Shown here piece by piece: positions 47,799 through 57,809 of a DNA stretch of 64,000 bases. Both the position numbers and the translations under genes were made by a program. The DNA comes from Ichthyophis bannanicus (taxonomy: Eukaryota > Chordata > Amphibia > Gymnophiona > Ichthyophiidae), in the NCBI GenBank assembly GCA_033557465.1, contig CM066035.1, positions 902,131,309 through 902,195,308 on the forward strand. Reading direction: 5' to 3'. Position 1 is the stretch's first letter. Each line of letters starts with the position of its first letter. The notes below the pieces were generated by a model. The model ran no database searches. It saw nothing but the letters and a program-made list of their open reading frames with translations, and was not told the origin of the DNA.

Positions 47799-48775
47799 AA
47801 CAATCCACTAGAAAAACCTATGCTCTCAAATGGAAAAGGTTTTCTGTGTGGTGTCAGCTACGTACAGAGGATCGTTTCTCCTGCACTGTACCAGTAGTGC
47901 TTCAGTACTTACTGCACTTATCAAATCAGGGACTTAAGTCCAATTCTGTTCGGGTCCACCTCTCAGCTCTAGCAGCTCACCACTCACTGGTGGAGGGACA
48001 TTCTCTTTCGGTTCACCCCTTAGTGTCCCGCTTTCTCAGGGGCTTGCTTTTACTCAAGCCTCCAATCCGTCCCCCTGCCCCTGAGTGGGAGCTGAATGTG
48101 GTCTTGCAGCAACTGACTTGCCCACCTTTTGAGCCGATGGCTACTTGCCCTCTACGCTTCCTCTCCTGGAAGACACTCTTCCTGATAGCCCTTACTTCGG
48201 CTAGGCGAATGAGTGAGCTTCAGGCCCTGGTCTGTGATAGGCCTTACTCTAGGATTTATAGGAACAGGGTGGTCCTCAGGACTCTAAAGTTCCTCCCAAA
48301 GGTTGTCTCCTCTTTCCACCTCAATCAGGAGGTGGTTCTTCCAACATTCTTCCCTAGGCCTCATGCAAGCCAGGCTGAAGCAGTCTTGCATACCCTGGAC
48401 TGTAGGAGGGCATTATCCTTCTATCTTGACCGTACGCAAGGGCATAGAAGGGCTACTCAGCTCTTCGTTTCTTTTGACCCTAATAACTTGGGGTTGGCTG
48501 TGTCCAAGCGTACCTTGTCCATCTGGGTGGCTGACTGTATCACCTGGGCTTACAAGGCGGCTGACCTTCCTTTGCAGGGTCGGGTTACGGCCCACCGTGT
48601 CAGGGCAATGGCTGCCTCAGTGGCTTATCTCCGCTCTGTGCCCTTGGTAGACATCTGCAGGGCTGCAACTTGGTCTTCAAGCCAGACTTTTGCGGCCCAT
48701 TACTGTCTGGAGAGGGAGTCCCGTAGGGACAGTGCTTTTGGCCAAGCAGTACTCCGGAATCTCTTTGAGGTTTAG
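47799..48775 (+). pseudogene. DIRS-C tyrosine recombinase, main part
   Basis: The resumed YR is a long open stretch to TAG at 48,773-48,775. It contains 'LLHLSNQGLKSNSVRVHLSA', catalytic Arg in 'SARRMSEL', His and Arg in 'HRVRAMAAS', and the presumed Tyr nucleophile in 'AAHYCLERES'. The catalytic domain looks undamaged; the gene is dead only because the N-terminus is separated by 1.7 kb of PLE. The following 3' region (48,776-48,900) holds nothing recognised. Confidence 0.88.
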
Positions 48776-48911
48776 GCAACTCCTGCCCTCCTGCCCTCTG
48801 TTGGGCTACCGGTGGAGGTTGTGTCAGTGAAAAGCCTTTCTGTGCGGCTGGGACTAGAGGGAGTCCTCTTGTTCAGCCTGGGTTCCTGGTAGCCCAGAGC
48901 TAGGGAGTGGA

Positions 48912-48960
48912 TTGACTTCCTGCTTGGTCCTTGAGAAAGAGTAGTTACTCACCTGTAACA
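48912..48960 (+). repeat. DIRS-C internal complementary region, cut by CR1
   Basis: 'gacttcctgcttggtcct' is the reverse complement of C's left end. 'agaaagagtagttactcacctgtaaca' is the reverse complement of C's right end at 50,058-50,086. The second half of the ICR continues after the CR1 at 49,783 ('ggtgttttccagg'). Confidence 0.82.
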
Positions 48961-49782
48961 GTATGGTTACACGATGCAAGGTTCCACATTAGGAACCACC
49001 ACCCAGGAAAAAGATTTAGGCGTCATTGTGAATACCATGTTAAAACCCTCGGCCCAGTGTGCAGCGGCGGCCAAGAGAGCAAATAGAATGCTAGGTATGA
49101 TAAGGAAAGGAATGGAAAATAAAACAAAAGATATTATAATGCCTCTATATCGTTCCATGGTGAGACCGCACCTTGAATATTGTGTGCAATTCTGGTCGCC
49201 GTATCTTAAAAAGGATATAGCGATTTTAGAAAAGGTTCAGAGAAGAGCCACCAAAATGGTAAAGGGGATGGAAGGATACTCCTATAAAGAAAGGCTAAAA
49301 AGGTTAGGGCTCTTTAACCTGGAAAAGAGACGGCTGAGGGGAGACATGATAGAAGTCTATAAATTAATGAACGGAGTGGAATGGGTAAACATAGATCGAT
49401 TGTTTACGTTATCAGAATATAGAAAGACTAGGGGACATGCAATGAAGCTACAGGGTAAACTATTTAAGACTAATAAAAGAAAATATTTTTTCACTCAACG
49501 TGTAATCAAACTCTGGAATTTGTTACCGGAGGATGTAGTAAAGGCTGTTAGTGTAGCTGGATTTAAAAAAAGGTTTGGACAAATTCCTGGAGGAAAGGTC
49601 CATAAACCATTATTAAGAAGGGACCCAGGATATCAATGCTTGACCCAGTACAAGCATTGCGGAACCTGTGTCTTTTGGGGAAACTGCTAAGTACGTATGA
49701 CCTAGATTGGCCACTGTTGGAAACAGGATACTGGGCTTGATGGACCTTGGTCTGACCCAGTATGGCATATCTTATGTTCTTA
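48961..49782 (+). mobile_element. CR1-type LINE, 5'-truncated copy 1
   Basis: The 3' end reads '...ggtctgacccagtatggc...cttatgttctta', the characteristic CR1 tail with its short terminal repeat. The body encodes the C-terminal part of the RT ORF. It interrupts the ICR palindrome of element C at 'cacctgtaaca|ggtg'. I see no clear target duplication, as is usual for CR1. Confidence 0.88.
48974..49690 (+). pseudogene. CR1 ORF2 C-terminus
   Basis: The 238-residue frame has 'VRPHLEYCVQFWSPYLKKDI', '[20 protein letters not shown]', '[19 protein letters not shown]' and 'FFTQRVIKLWNLLPEDVV', all CR1 RT C-terminal blocks. It lacks the catalytic RT core and the endonuclease. The end is altered by an indel in an A-run (49,565-49,572) relative to copy 2, which ends 'EERFINHY'. 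Confidence 0.85.
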
Positions 49783-50086
49783 GGTGTTTTCCAGGAGCAG
49801 CAGGAATCAGTCCTCACAACCCTCCCTCCTCCCCTGGGAGTTGCAGTTGTACATAGTTTATTTTTCATTTTTGTGTGCTGTTCTTAGCTATGTCATTTGA
49901 CTGAGGTAAGATGGCACCTTTAGGCGGGAAGGGAACCGCGCATGCGCGCCTGCATTCCCAAAGGCTTTCATAGAAAACTGGGGAAATGCTCCGCTGGGGC
50001 TTCATCGGCGCTGATGACACCCATATGTGAGGACTGATTCCTGCTGCTCCTGGAGAACACCTGTTACAGGTGAGTAACTACTCTTT
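49783..50086 (+). repeat. DIRS-C right terminal region
   Basis: Starts with the rest of the ICR and ends '...cacctgttacaggtgagtaactactcttt'. The inner segment 49,890-50,060 is the reverse complement of the left ITR. It ends at the TTT shared with element B. Confidence 0.86.
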
Positions 50087-50475
50087 CTCCGCACTCTGGG
50101 AATATTCGTCTTCCCCTACTTAGCGACTGGCCCATTCAAGCCCCTACAGTGCCAGAAGCCAGCTCTGCTCTATCTTGCACAATGCGAATCCTTCAGTATT
50201 TGGGACTAGTCATAAACCTCCCAAAATCAAATCTTGCTCCGACTCAATCCCTAGAGTTCATAGGAACTCATCTGGATACAGACAGACAAGGGCTGTCCTT
50301 CCGCAGCCTCACTGTCTTCGCATAATACAGCTAGCTTCCCAAGCAGTTCTCATACCTTATCTCACTGCTTGAGAAATGCTACAACTGCTGGGCCACATGG
50401 CATCCACCGTGCATGTGGTTCCTTATGCTCACCTCCACATACGAGCAGCCCAATGGACTTTATCCACTCTGCTTC
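50087..50475 (+). pseudogene. DIRS-B RT end with RNase H deleted
   Basis: 'gcactctgggaatattcgtcttcccctactta' leads into motif C, which is destroyed: 'ttagcgactgg' replaces the family 'ttggatgactgg', with a one-base loss. The block 'LLGHMASTVHVVPYA' is recognisable. After 'cagcccaatggactttatccac' (50,466) the sequence jumps to 'tctgcttctacatctctctc', which in element A lies about 770 bp further on (36,897). The whole RNase H domain is therefore missing. Confidence 0.85.
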
Positions 50476-51354
50476 TACATCTCTCTCAAGCTCCGCCTCT
50501 GGAGTTGGGATCTGCTCCAAATCTTCTCCCAAGAGAACGGGATGCTGTGGCATCCCAATCCCCAGTCTCTGCATCTCAGGGCCTGCTTGCTGAAAACCTA
50601 AAGCTTCAGGATCTCAACCTTTCTCAACAGGTAGAGGATATCCTTCATGCTTCTAGGAAACCCTCCACAAGACGCTCATACGCCTTAAAGTGGAAAAGGT
50701 TTACCATATGGTGCTTGCAGAAGGGTCTTAACCCTCTTGCAATACCTCTGGAATCGATACTGGAGTATCTCCTTCATTTGTCAAATGTGGGTCTTAAGAC
50801 AAATTCAGTAAGAGTCCATCTTAGTGCTATTGCAGCTTCTTACAAGCCTCTAAGTGGACAACCTATTTCCTCTCATCCTCTCATAGCGAGATTTATGAGA
50901 GGTCTTCTTTTAACAAAGCCTCCCATTAAGCCACCACCAGTGGCATGGGACTTGAATCTGGTGCTCGGGCAGCTCATGAAACCGCCCTTTGAACTTTTAG
51001 CTACTACATCTCTGAAATTCCTTTCCTGGAAAGTCATCTTCCTCATTGCAGTCACATCAGCACATCGCATCAGTGAATTGCAAGCATTAGTGGCTGATCC
51101 TCCTTACATAAGGTTCCACCATGATAAGGTAGTTCTTAGGACTCATCCACACTTTATGCCAAAGGTAGTTTCGCCTTTCCAATTAAACCAAGTGGTTTAC
51201 CTTCCTGTATTCTTTCCGAGGCCTCATGCCTCCAGTGCAGAAAGGAACCTTCATACTTTGGAATGTAAAAGAGCTTTAGCCTTTTATTTGGAGAGGACAC
51301 AGCAACATCGAAAATCTTCTCAACTCTTTATTGCTTTTGATCCTAGTCATTTTA
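50476..51354 (+). pseudogene. DIRS-B tyrosine recombinase, first part
   Basis: Open YR frame (open from 50,376) with 'LKTNSVRVHLSAIAAS', 'KFLSWKVIFLIAVTSAHRIS' and 'LRTHPHFMPKVVSPF'. The segment 'SAHRISEL' keeps the catalytic Arg but the preceding Arg of A and C is His. It is interrupted after 'LFIAFDPSHF' by the insert at 51,355. Confidence 0.87.
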
Positions 51355-51698
51355 TCCACCCTAACCTAACACATTCAAATCCAACACAGCATCTCACCCA
51401 CACAGCATCTGACGTACCGACAACATAATTCCCAGTGATTTACAAAAGAAACTCACCATTAGGCACATTCACAATGACCATGATTACTTTGTCTCTAATA
51501 CATAATATAACTTACATAATTTATAAGCTCCTTTGTTTGAACTGTATGTAGTTACCCTGTTACTTCCAAGTTTCAATCCCTGTTACAATGTAAGCAAAAT
51601 ATCTTGTTTCTAATGCAAAATGTTGTTATTATGTAAACCGCACTGATGCTAAATAGCGCCGTATATAAGAATTTGTAATAAATAATAAATAAATAAAT
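51355..51698 (+). mobile_element. Small retroposon-like insert with (AATA)n tail
   Basis: Separates the codons for 'FDPSH' and 'LGLPVSKRTLS' of the B recombinase. It ends with 'atgtaaaccgcac...gtatataagaatttg' followed by 'aataaataataaataaataaa', the type of tail shared by several LINE/SINE 3' ends in this window. I could not assign a family or define a target duplication beyond a few T/A bases. Confidence 0.65.
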
Positions 51699-51986
51699 TT
51701 GGGACTTCCAGTTTCCAAAAGAACTCTATCTAACTGGATTGCACAATGCATATCCTTTGCCTATGAGAATAAGAACCTTCCTCTTGAAGGCCATGTCACA
51801 GCTCACAATGCGAGAGCCATGGCAGCCTCAATGGCTCATCTTCACTCTGTGTCTATCAACGACATCTGTCGAGCAGCTACTTGGGCTTCGGTACATACTT
51901 TCACGGCCCACTACTGCTTAGACAAGGATTCCCGCCGGGATGCCTTGTTTGGTCAAGCTGTTCTTCAACACCTTTTTCAGACTTAG
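51699..51986 (+). pseudogene. DIRS-B tyrosine recombinase, C-terminal part
   Basis: Open frame with 'HNARAMAAS' (His and Arg of the catalytic set), 'ATWASVHTFTAHYCLDKDS' (presumed Tyr nucleophile) and end 'LQHLFQT'. It matches A residue by residue at most positions. Confidence 0.88.
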
Positions 51987-52104
51987 TCAACTCCTACCCA
52001 CCATTCCTGGTAGGATGGCAGAGATCCATGGGGGGAAGCATGGCCCTTTAACATGGGCTGACAACTTCCTTGGGCCATCTCCCTGGCATCTGCAGCTAGG
52101 GAGT

Positions 52105-52459
52105 CCCCATATGTGAAGACTACATTCCTGCTTGTTCCTGGAGATAGCGTAGTTACTCACTTGTAACAGGTGATCTCCTGGAACAGCAGGAATTTAGTCT
52201 TCACAACCCACCCACCTCCCCTAGGAGTTGTATCTCTCTTTCTCTCTCTCCCTCTCTCTTTGGTCTCAGCTATAAACTTAACTGGAGAGGGACAGTTGGA
52301 AAGGCGGGAAGGCGCTGTGGGATGCTCCCAAAGGCTTTCCTATTGGACGCTGGGGAGCATTCCCGTGTGGGCTCCGTCGGTGCCAACGATACCCATATGT
52401 GAAGACTAAATTCCTGCTGTTCCCGGAGATCACATGTTACAGGTGAGTAACTATGCTTT
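52105..52459 (+). repeat. DIRS-B ICR and right terminal region
   Basis: 'catatgtgaagactacattcctgcttgttcctggagata' is the left-end complement, followed by 'gttactcacttgtaacaggtgatctcc' and, inverted, '...ggagatcacatgttacaggtgagtaac' at 52,424-52,452. Same layout as A. Confidence 0.85.
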
Positions 52460-52758
52460 CCCCAGGGACAGCAGGAATCAGTCCTCACAACCCTCCCTCC
52501 TCCCCTTGGAGTTGCAGTCTTACTGTTATTACTAATTTTGCTATTTTGCTGTCTTTTTAGCTATGTCATTTGACTGAGCAAGATGGCACCCTTGGGCGGG
52601 AAGGGGACCGCGCATGCGTAATGCAATTCCCGAAGGCTTTTTAGAAAGCTGGGGATTTGCTCCGCACGAGGGCTCCGTCGGCGCCAATGTCACCCATATG
52701 TGAGGACTGATTCCTGATGTCACTGGAGAACACCTGTTACAGGTGAGTAACTACGCTT
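52460..52758 (+). repeat. Orphan DIRS right terminal region (element E)
   Basis: 'ccccagggacagcaggaatcagtcctcacaacc...' to '...aacacctgttacaggtgagtaactacgctt' is a C-type right end with its own inverted arms but no coding region next to it. It lies directly after B's right end at TTT. The simplest reading is that B inserted into the ICR of E ('gtgttt|tcccc'), whose remainder would lie to the left of B and has been lost. Confidence 0.75.
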
Positions 52759-53042
52759 ACACGTCACCATGTTTCGTTCCCATTTGATGCTTCTTTTTCA
52801 GCGTCTTTTGCACTCATTCTGAGAATATTCCTAGCAGTGTTTGTGAAGTATTTTTATTAGCTTTAATGCTTTTCTCATGGTCCCTCTGTCCCTCTTTGGA
52901 TTGCTATATGCATTGTGTGCCAATTTAATTGAGTTTACATCGGGGCTCCATCCCTTTCTTTTCTGGGTTTTAGATCCCTTTTGTGGCTTCTGTTACCTCA
53001 GCCCTTTAACACTGATGGTTGTATGTTTATTTAACTTCAATT
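52759..53042. other. 284 bp without recognisable features
   Basis: T-rich sequence between the orphan terminal region and element F. No repeat family, RNA gene or convincing ORF seen. Confidence 0.5.
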
Positions 53043-53270
53043 TATCTCCAGGAACAAGCAGGAATGAGTCTTCACATATGGGTATGTAGGTACCGACGGA
53101 GCCTGCGCGGGAACGTTCTCCAGCGTCCAAAAAGAAAGCTTTTGGGAGCATCCCACACACATGCGCGCTGCCTTCCCGCCCATTCACTTCCCTCTCATCA
53201 GTTTTCCGCGGAGCCGGCAGGACGTATTCCTGTCACCGCAGAAAATTCTTCTTTTTATTCTTAGTTTTTT
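53043..53270 (+). repeat. DIRS-F left terminal repeat and leader
   Basis: 'caggaatgagtcttcacatatgggtatgtaggtaccgacggagcc' is the reverse complement of the right terminal sequences at 38,460-38,510 and 59,655-59,695. It is followed by 'cttcccgccca' and a T-rich leader up to the gag ATG at 53,415. Confidence 0.8.
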
Positions 53271-53414
53271 GTGGTCGTGTCTGCCTTCCCTCGACGCCAC
53301 CGGTACCGCCGGTACTTTTCTTTCTTTTTACTAAAGAATTTCTTCTTTTCTTTAGAAATTTTTTCCTGTTTAGTGCCTGCGGTTTCTAGGCCACTAGGCC
53401 TCTATCCTTCCATT

Positions 53415-55244
53415 ATGGAAAAGCCAGCCATTATCATTAAGAAATGCTCAAAGTGTGGCGGTACAGATATATTTTCAGACACTTATACTTGGTGTCTAAA
53501 ATGTTTAGGTCCTGACCATTGCCCACTGGAGTGTCTCTCCTGCTGGAGCTCAAACAGAAGTCGTCTTCAGGATCGAGCACAACTCGATACCTGGTTCACA
53601 TCGCACTCGATGTCACCAGCTAGAATATCTTCTTTTTCACAGGATCAGGTAACCAAACAAAAGTCTGAGACTAGACAGTCCTCGAGTGGTAGATCTCCTT
53701 CTCAGCATCGAGATGCCTCTGGCCTTGCCCTCGAGGTCATTTTGGCAATAAAGCCCCGGCGGGAGTCTTTGGGCTCCAAAGCATTAACGGGGTTTCAGGT
53801 TGTTCCTGGGGTTCTTACCTCGATGAACATACCTGGGCCATGCTCGGTGGTTGTGGCTGCTTCGAGCGATACCGACACCCCGTCATCGGCTATGGTGATG
53901 GATGAAACACTCCTCACCGATGAACGTAGTCTAGCGCTCTCAGCTACTTCAGTACCGCTAGATTTGCTGCAGACCGTTCCTCGAGTATCGGTATCGACTT
54001 CAGTACCGGTATCGACATCGGCATTGGTGTCGGTACCGTCCATGCTTGCTTCGACAGACTCGCTTCCTTCGATGCCCAGCCTGGAATCGATCTCTAGCAT
54101 GAAGGATTCAGTACCGACTCGTCTCGGTACCGACCTCGGGCGGTACCGAAGACATCGCTTTAAGGAAAATCCGATGCTTCATCCTTTCAAGTCTTCCGAT
54201 CCTGATGACTGGGATGAATCCATCGTTACTAAGGCTGAATTTTCAACAATTCTAGCCTTTACCCCTCATTTTAGAGGGTCTTCCTCAGGGGAGATTTCTT
54301 TTCAAGCTTTTCTGTTTGATATGGCAAAGTTACTTGCCATTTCTATACCTGGTAAATAATCCCTACCAGGGGATTCAGAGACACTGCAATTCCCCTGGAT
54401 TCCAAAGGAGGTGATCATGCTTCCTTTGCATCAGATCTTACAAGATCTACTATTAAGAATGTGGGAAACTCCTTTAACGGTCTCCCCACATTCTAAGACA
54501 CTTGACACTATGTACAAGGTGCCACCTTCTCCAGGTTTTCAAAAGACTCAACTTCCTCATCATTCTATTGTTGTAGAATCAGCAATGAGGCGTATTAAGA
54601 GTGCAAAGAAGCACTCTTCTTTTCCGCCAGGTCATGAATCTAGGTCTTTAGATGCCTTTGGACGTCGATGCTTCCAGGCATCCATGCTTTCAGCAAGAAT
54701 TATGTCATATATTTTCTATATGGGATTATCTCTTGAAGAGGTCACAAAGAACTTAAAGCTTTTGAACCCTTTTCTTCAAGAACATAAAAGAGCAGACTAT
54801 TTCTTATTAGTCAGTCATGCTCAAAATGTCTCCAAATTCCTTAATCGTGCTTCCCTGGACTGTTTTGAGTCTATTAGCAGAACTTCTGCTATAGCCATAG
54901 GAGCACAACGCATGGCCTGGCTCCAAGCTTCAGACTTGGACAAATGGGTTCAAGAAAGGCTGGGAAATACTCCTTGTACTGGTGAAAATCTCTTTAACAA
55001 GGATGCTTTATTCCAAGCTAATCAGTTAAACACTGATATTGTTGCTTTCAGAGGATTGTCAAAACTTTCCTCTATCCCATCTAGTAAAAAATCTCCTAAC
55101 AAACTTTATCCCCCTAAATGGAAAACGTTTTATTCATCTTCTACCCATCATGCAGATGTTTCCAAAGAAGGGCAACATCATACCAGGCTAAGAAAACCAA
55201 AGCCTCAACAGGCTCAGCAAACTCAGCAGTCGCAGTGTTTCTGA
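53415..55244 (+). pseudogene. DIRS-F gag-like protein, single nonsense codon
   Basis: One frame of about 609 codons from ATG 53,415 to TGA at 55,244, broken only by TAA at 54,357-54,359 ('AISIPGK' then stop; B has Glu there). The N-terminal Cys/His cluster ('CSKCGG', 'WCLKCLGPDH', 'CLSC') is followed by a Ser/Thr/Val-rich region coded by 'tcggtatcg/ggtaccg' repeats and the conserved block ('FQKTQLPHHSIVVESAMRR', 'SRTSAIAIGAQR', 'GNTPCTGENLFN'). The C-terminal tail is Lys/Gln-rich. This is notably well preserved beside its ruined RT. Confidence 0.87.
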
Positions 55245-56819
55245 TATTTTATTCATTAAATCTTTTTTTCCTGTTGAGCTTCAGAACCGCTACTTCTTAA
55301 CAACAGAAGCATTTACAGTTCTCATCCTTACTGAGAGGTCAGTGATACACTGGCTCTATCCTCCACTTTAGGCATGAATCTCTTGCCAAGAGCAATTCAT
55401 TATTTTAGCTCTTAGAGCTATTAAGGATAATCATGCCCTACAGGTAACAGGTTTATCCTCTCCTTTTAAAGTAAACAGAGGAGTTACAACTAATTACAAG
55501 GTATGCTATGCCCTTCACCTTGACAGTTGTCCTGTACGAGGATATCTCATACTTTTGACTGCAGGGGAGCTTTACCTTTTTCAGAGACTTACCAAATTGT
55601 AAGTCTTCCCAACTCTGTATTACTTTCTATCCCTCTTAGTCGAGACTTTCACTCTAAGAGTGATACTATTTGACTGGAGGGCTTACCTTTTAAGCTATAG
55701 GATTGTCTTCAATACCTACTCCAGTAAGTGATTTCCATACAGAGTTTCTCCCCTCTGCAATCTTTTCAAATATTTATTTTAAGACAGCTTATCAGACCAT
55801 AATTGAGTTTTATCACTTCTAATTATGTCTGTCGGTCCTTTTCCAATCTATAGGACCTAACCTCTTCTGCTGCCTTAATAACAGATAATTCCAAGAGAGG
55901 TTCCAAAACCTACTTGGACAATTTATCGTTGCAGGCAACCAGCCTGTCTACTATTCTTAGCCATCTTCAATTCTTTGGCTCCCACAGAATAGATTATTTT
56001 TTATTTATTTATTTAACAGTATTTTTAAACCGCCTTATCTTATTAATCAAGGTGGTATCACAGCAAACAATCGAGTAAAGGTTGCACACAATCGAGATTA
56101 GGTTGCACACTTGTAATTAAACAACTAGATCTCACCTAAGCAACCTACAACATGCTCTCTGCAATTCTACAAAAAGCTCTGCAGCTATGGGCCTTTGCCA
56201 GAGAGCGTCAGAGCCATTCCTGGTGGGTAACTTCCAGATGGTTAAAAGGCTTTGCCCAGTCATGACCGTTTTTTTCCTACTCTTACCATCTTCCTTAAAA
56301 TTTCCTTTTAGGGAAAATGAACCAGGGCTTAGATCACGTGAAAGCATAAAGAATTGCTTAATTCCCTGAGTTGTTCCACATCTCCAGTGGAACTCTTCCA
56401 ACAGGGATGCATTTCTTTTCACTGCAGTCGGTCCTTGTCTAGTGCATTCCTTCTAATTCCCAATACTTCATTGGAGCTTATGCTGAACAAAGAACGCATT
56501 ATACTCATATTGCCCTCATAGACCGGCAAATATGGTATTCCCTTTTATTGCGTCTTTTTCTCCACACTGAAGTTATAGAAGGATCCAGACTTGTTGTCTT
56601 AAGACTAAGGATTTTTCTGCACCCCTTCATGTAGATCTCCATTTCTGGTTATTCAAAGTCTAGAATTTTAAAGAAATCTAGACCTATCCTTCTGACTAGG
56701 AACATTCCACTGGTTTCCATGTAACCTCCTTCATGGTTCTTCCACATGTAACCAGTAAGGGGTTCTCTATCCATATTCTCAAGCAGGTCTTACCCCTTCT
56801 TGTTATTAAGTGAGTCTCT

Positions 56820-56821
<2 letters not shown>
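55245..56821 (+). pseudogene. DIRS-F RT/RNase H region, decayed
   Basis: No usable frame. Local matches place it: 'ttacaaggtatgctatgccc' (like 'GYKLHF'), 'gcagctatgggcctttgccagagagcgtcag' at 56,180 (A: 36,510-36,540), and 'cgcattatactcatattgcc' at 56,493 (A: 36,850-36,875). RT motifs A to C cannot be found with confidence. Confidence 0.6.
55990..56150 (-). mobile_element. SINE/LINE-tail insert, minus strand
   Basis: The minus strand reads 'gattgtttgctgtgataccaccttgatt...aaggcggttt...ctgttaaataaataaataaa', the same tail as the plus-strand copy ending at 57,893. The A/T tail is at 55,995-56,020. The 5' boundary is uncertain. Confidence 0.6.

Positions 56822-56862
<41 letters not shown>
56822..56862. 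repeat. (TA)n microsatellite
   Basis: About 20 TA units directly left of the putative LTR. A shorter TA run (58,532-58,543) follows it. Confidence 0.95.
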
Positions 56863-56867
<5 letters not shown>

Positions 56868-56900
56868 TGTAACAGTGCAGACCCCGAACAACCCGAGAAA

Positions 56901-57734
56901 ATGCAGTTCAGTATAAAGGAGCACAGAAAAAGTGACAGGGTAAACAAGGAAATGTCAGATGGTTACCGTGAGCAACCTAGAAACACGTGCAAAAGCCCAA
57001 TGAGGACACACCCAGCCAGCAAAGGAAGGGAATTCACTTTACCTGACAGGGTTCAGCTGGGTGGGGGTGGAGCAAGGAAACACTGGGGTAAAATAGGCTC
57101 CCAGACAATCAGAAGGAGAGAGAGAGAGGGAAAGGAGCTGAAGCAGCCACGGACACACTCTGAGAGAATACAGCAAAGGCAGCTAAAACCCTGGGAAGCA
57201 TGGAGCAGGTATGAGAATGTAAGAGAGAGTGACAATGAGGCTTTGGAGCAACTAGAGAGCCAGCGTGAAGGTCAGAGGGGAACCGAAGACCTGAGTGAAG
57301 CAGAGAGATATCAACAGCCAGATAGTGTGTTTGAGCCAGAGAGACGCAAGAAGACTGCAGTTGCAGGTTCCAGTGCACAGAGTGAATGCAAGAGTGATTT
57401 GCCATATGAAGGAAGACAACCCTGGAGGTATGGAAATAGGCACACAAGGTCCCACTATCTAGAGGCTGAAAATATCCCTTCTTCTGGTTTTAAAAACCCT
57501 AGAAGAAAAAGGTTTTACTTACCAGATAAAGCTGAAGAGTTTTGTAGTCATTGTAAGCTCACAGCTCCCTGTGAAACTCCGTCACGAGCTCTCCAATCTA
57601 GCTCAGCTGGGTTACAAAAGGGAAGCCTGAACCGGCAGAGAAATTCCCTTAATTATCCCACTAGCAGAGCAAACCAGGAGTTGAGCTATATTCTAAAATT
57701 GTATATAGCCCACATTGTACATAACTCAAACTAA
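56901..57734 (+). CDS. Unrecognised 277-codon ORF in the U3-like region
   Basis: Open from an ATG at 56,901 with a hydrophilic Arg/Glu/Gln/Ser-rich product, no transmembrane segment and no domain I recognise. The DNA is purine-rich and T-poor, which suppresses stop codons, so a chance ORF is quite possible. It lies wholly inside the putative LTR, before the TATA-like box. Confidence 0.25.
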   Translation: MQFSIKEHRKSDRVNKEMSDGYREQPRNTCKSPMRTHPASKGREFTLPDRVQLGGGGARKHWGKIGSQTIRRREREGKELKQPRTHSERIQQRQLKPWEAWSRYENVRESDNEALEQLESQREGQRGTEDLSEAERYQQPDSVFEPERRKKTAVAGSSAQSECKSDLPYEGRQPWRYGNRHTRSHYLEAENIPSSGFKNPRRKRFYLPDKAEEFCSHCKLTAPCETPSRALQSSSAGLQKGSLNRQRNSLNYPTSRANQELSYILKLYIAHIVHNSN

Positions 57735-57809
57735 TCTAGCACACAACACAACACGCACCCAACTAAACTTTCTCCCTCACTGCATGTATAACACACTCAC
57801 ACTACCAGA

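Larger units (their letters stand above)
40992..50086 (+). mobile_element. DIRS element C (GC-rich subfamily), nested in B and itself interrupted three times
   Basis: Left end 'ctccaggaccaagcagg' at 40,992 and right end '...gtaactactcttt' at 50,086. The pre-insertion sequence of B ('catttctccacactctggg') is recovered when 40,992-50,086 is removed. Internal order is left ITR, leader, gag, RT/RNase H, YR, ICR, right ITR. Three later insertions sit in it: a foldback at 44,265-45,044, a Penelope-like element at 46,055-47,786 and a CR1 at 48,961-49,782. Its coding regions are clearly more GC-rich than those of A, B and F. All three genes carry inactivating changes. Confidence 0.88.
50087..52459 (+). 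mobile_element. DIRS element B, right part
   Basis: Continuation of B after element C: end of RT, an internal deletion of RNase H, YR split by a small retroposon-like insert, ICR and right terminal repeat ending at TTT (52,457-52,459). Confidence 0.87.

Noticed and set aside
47846..48775. Complete host integrase/recombinase gene
   Set aside because: It is the DIRS-C YR with its N-terminus cut off by a PLE, and sits between DIRS RT and terminal repeats.
57053..57455. Minus-strand ORFs opposite the 277-codon ORF
   Set aside because: Overlapping shadows in several frames arising from the purine-rich strand; no motif.
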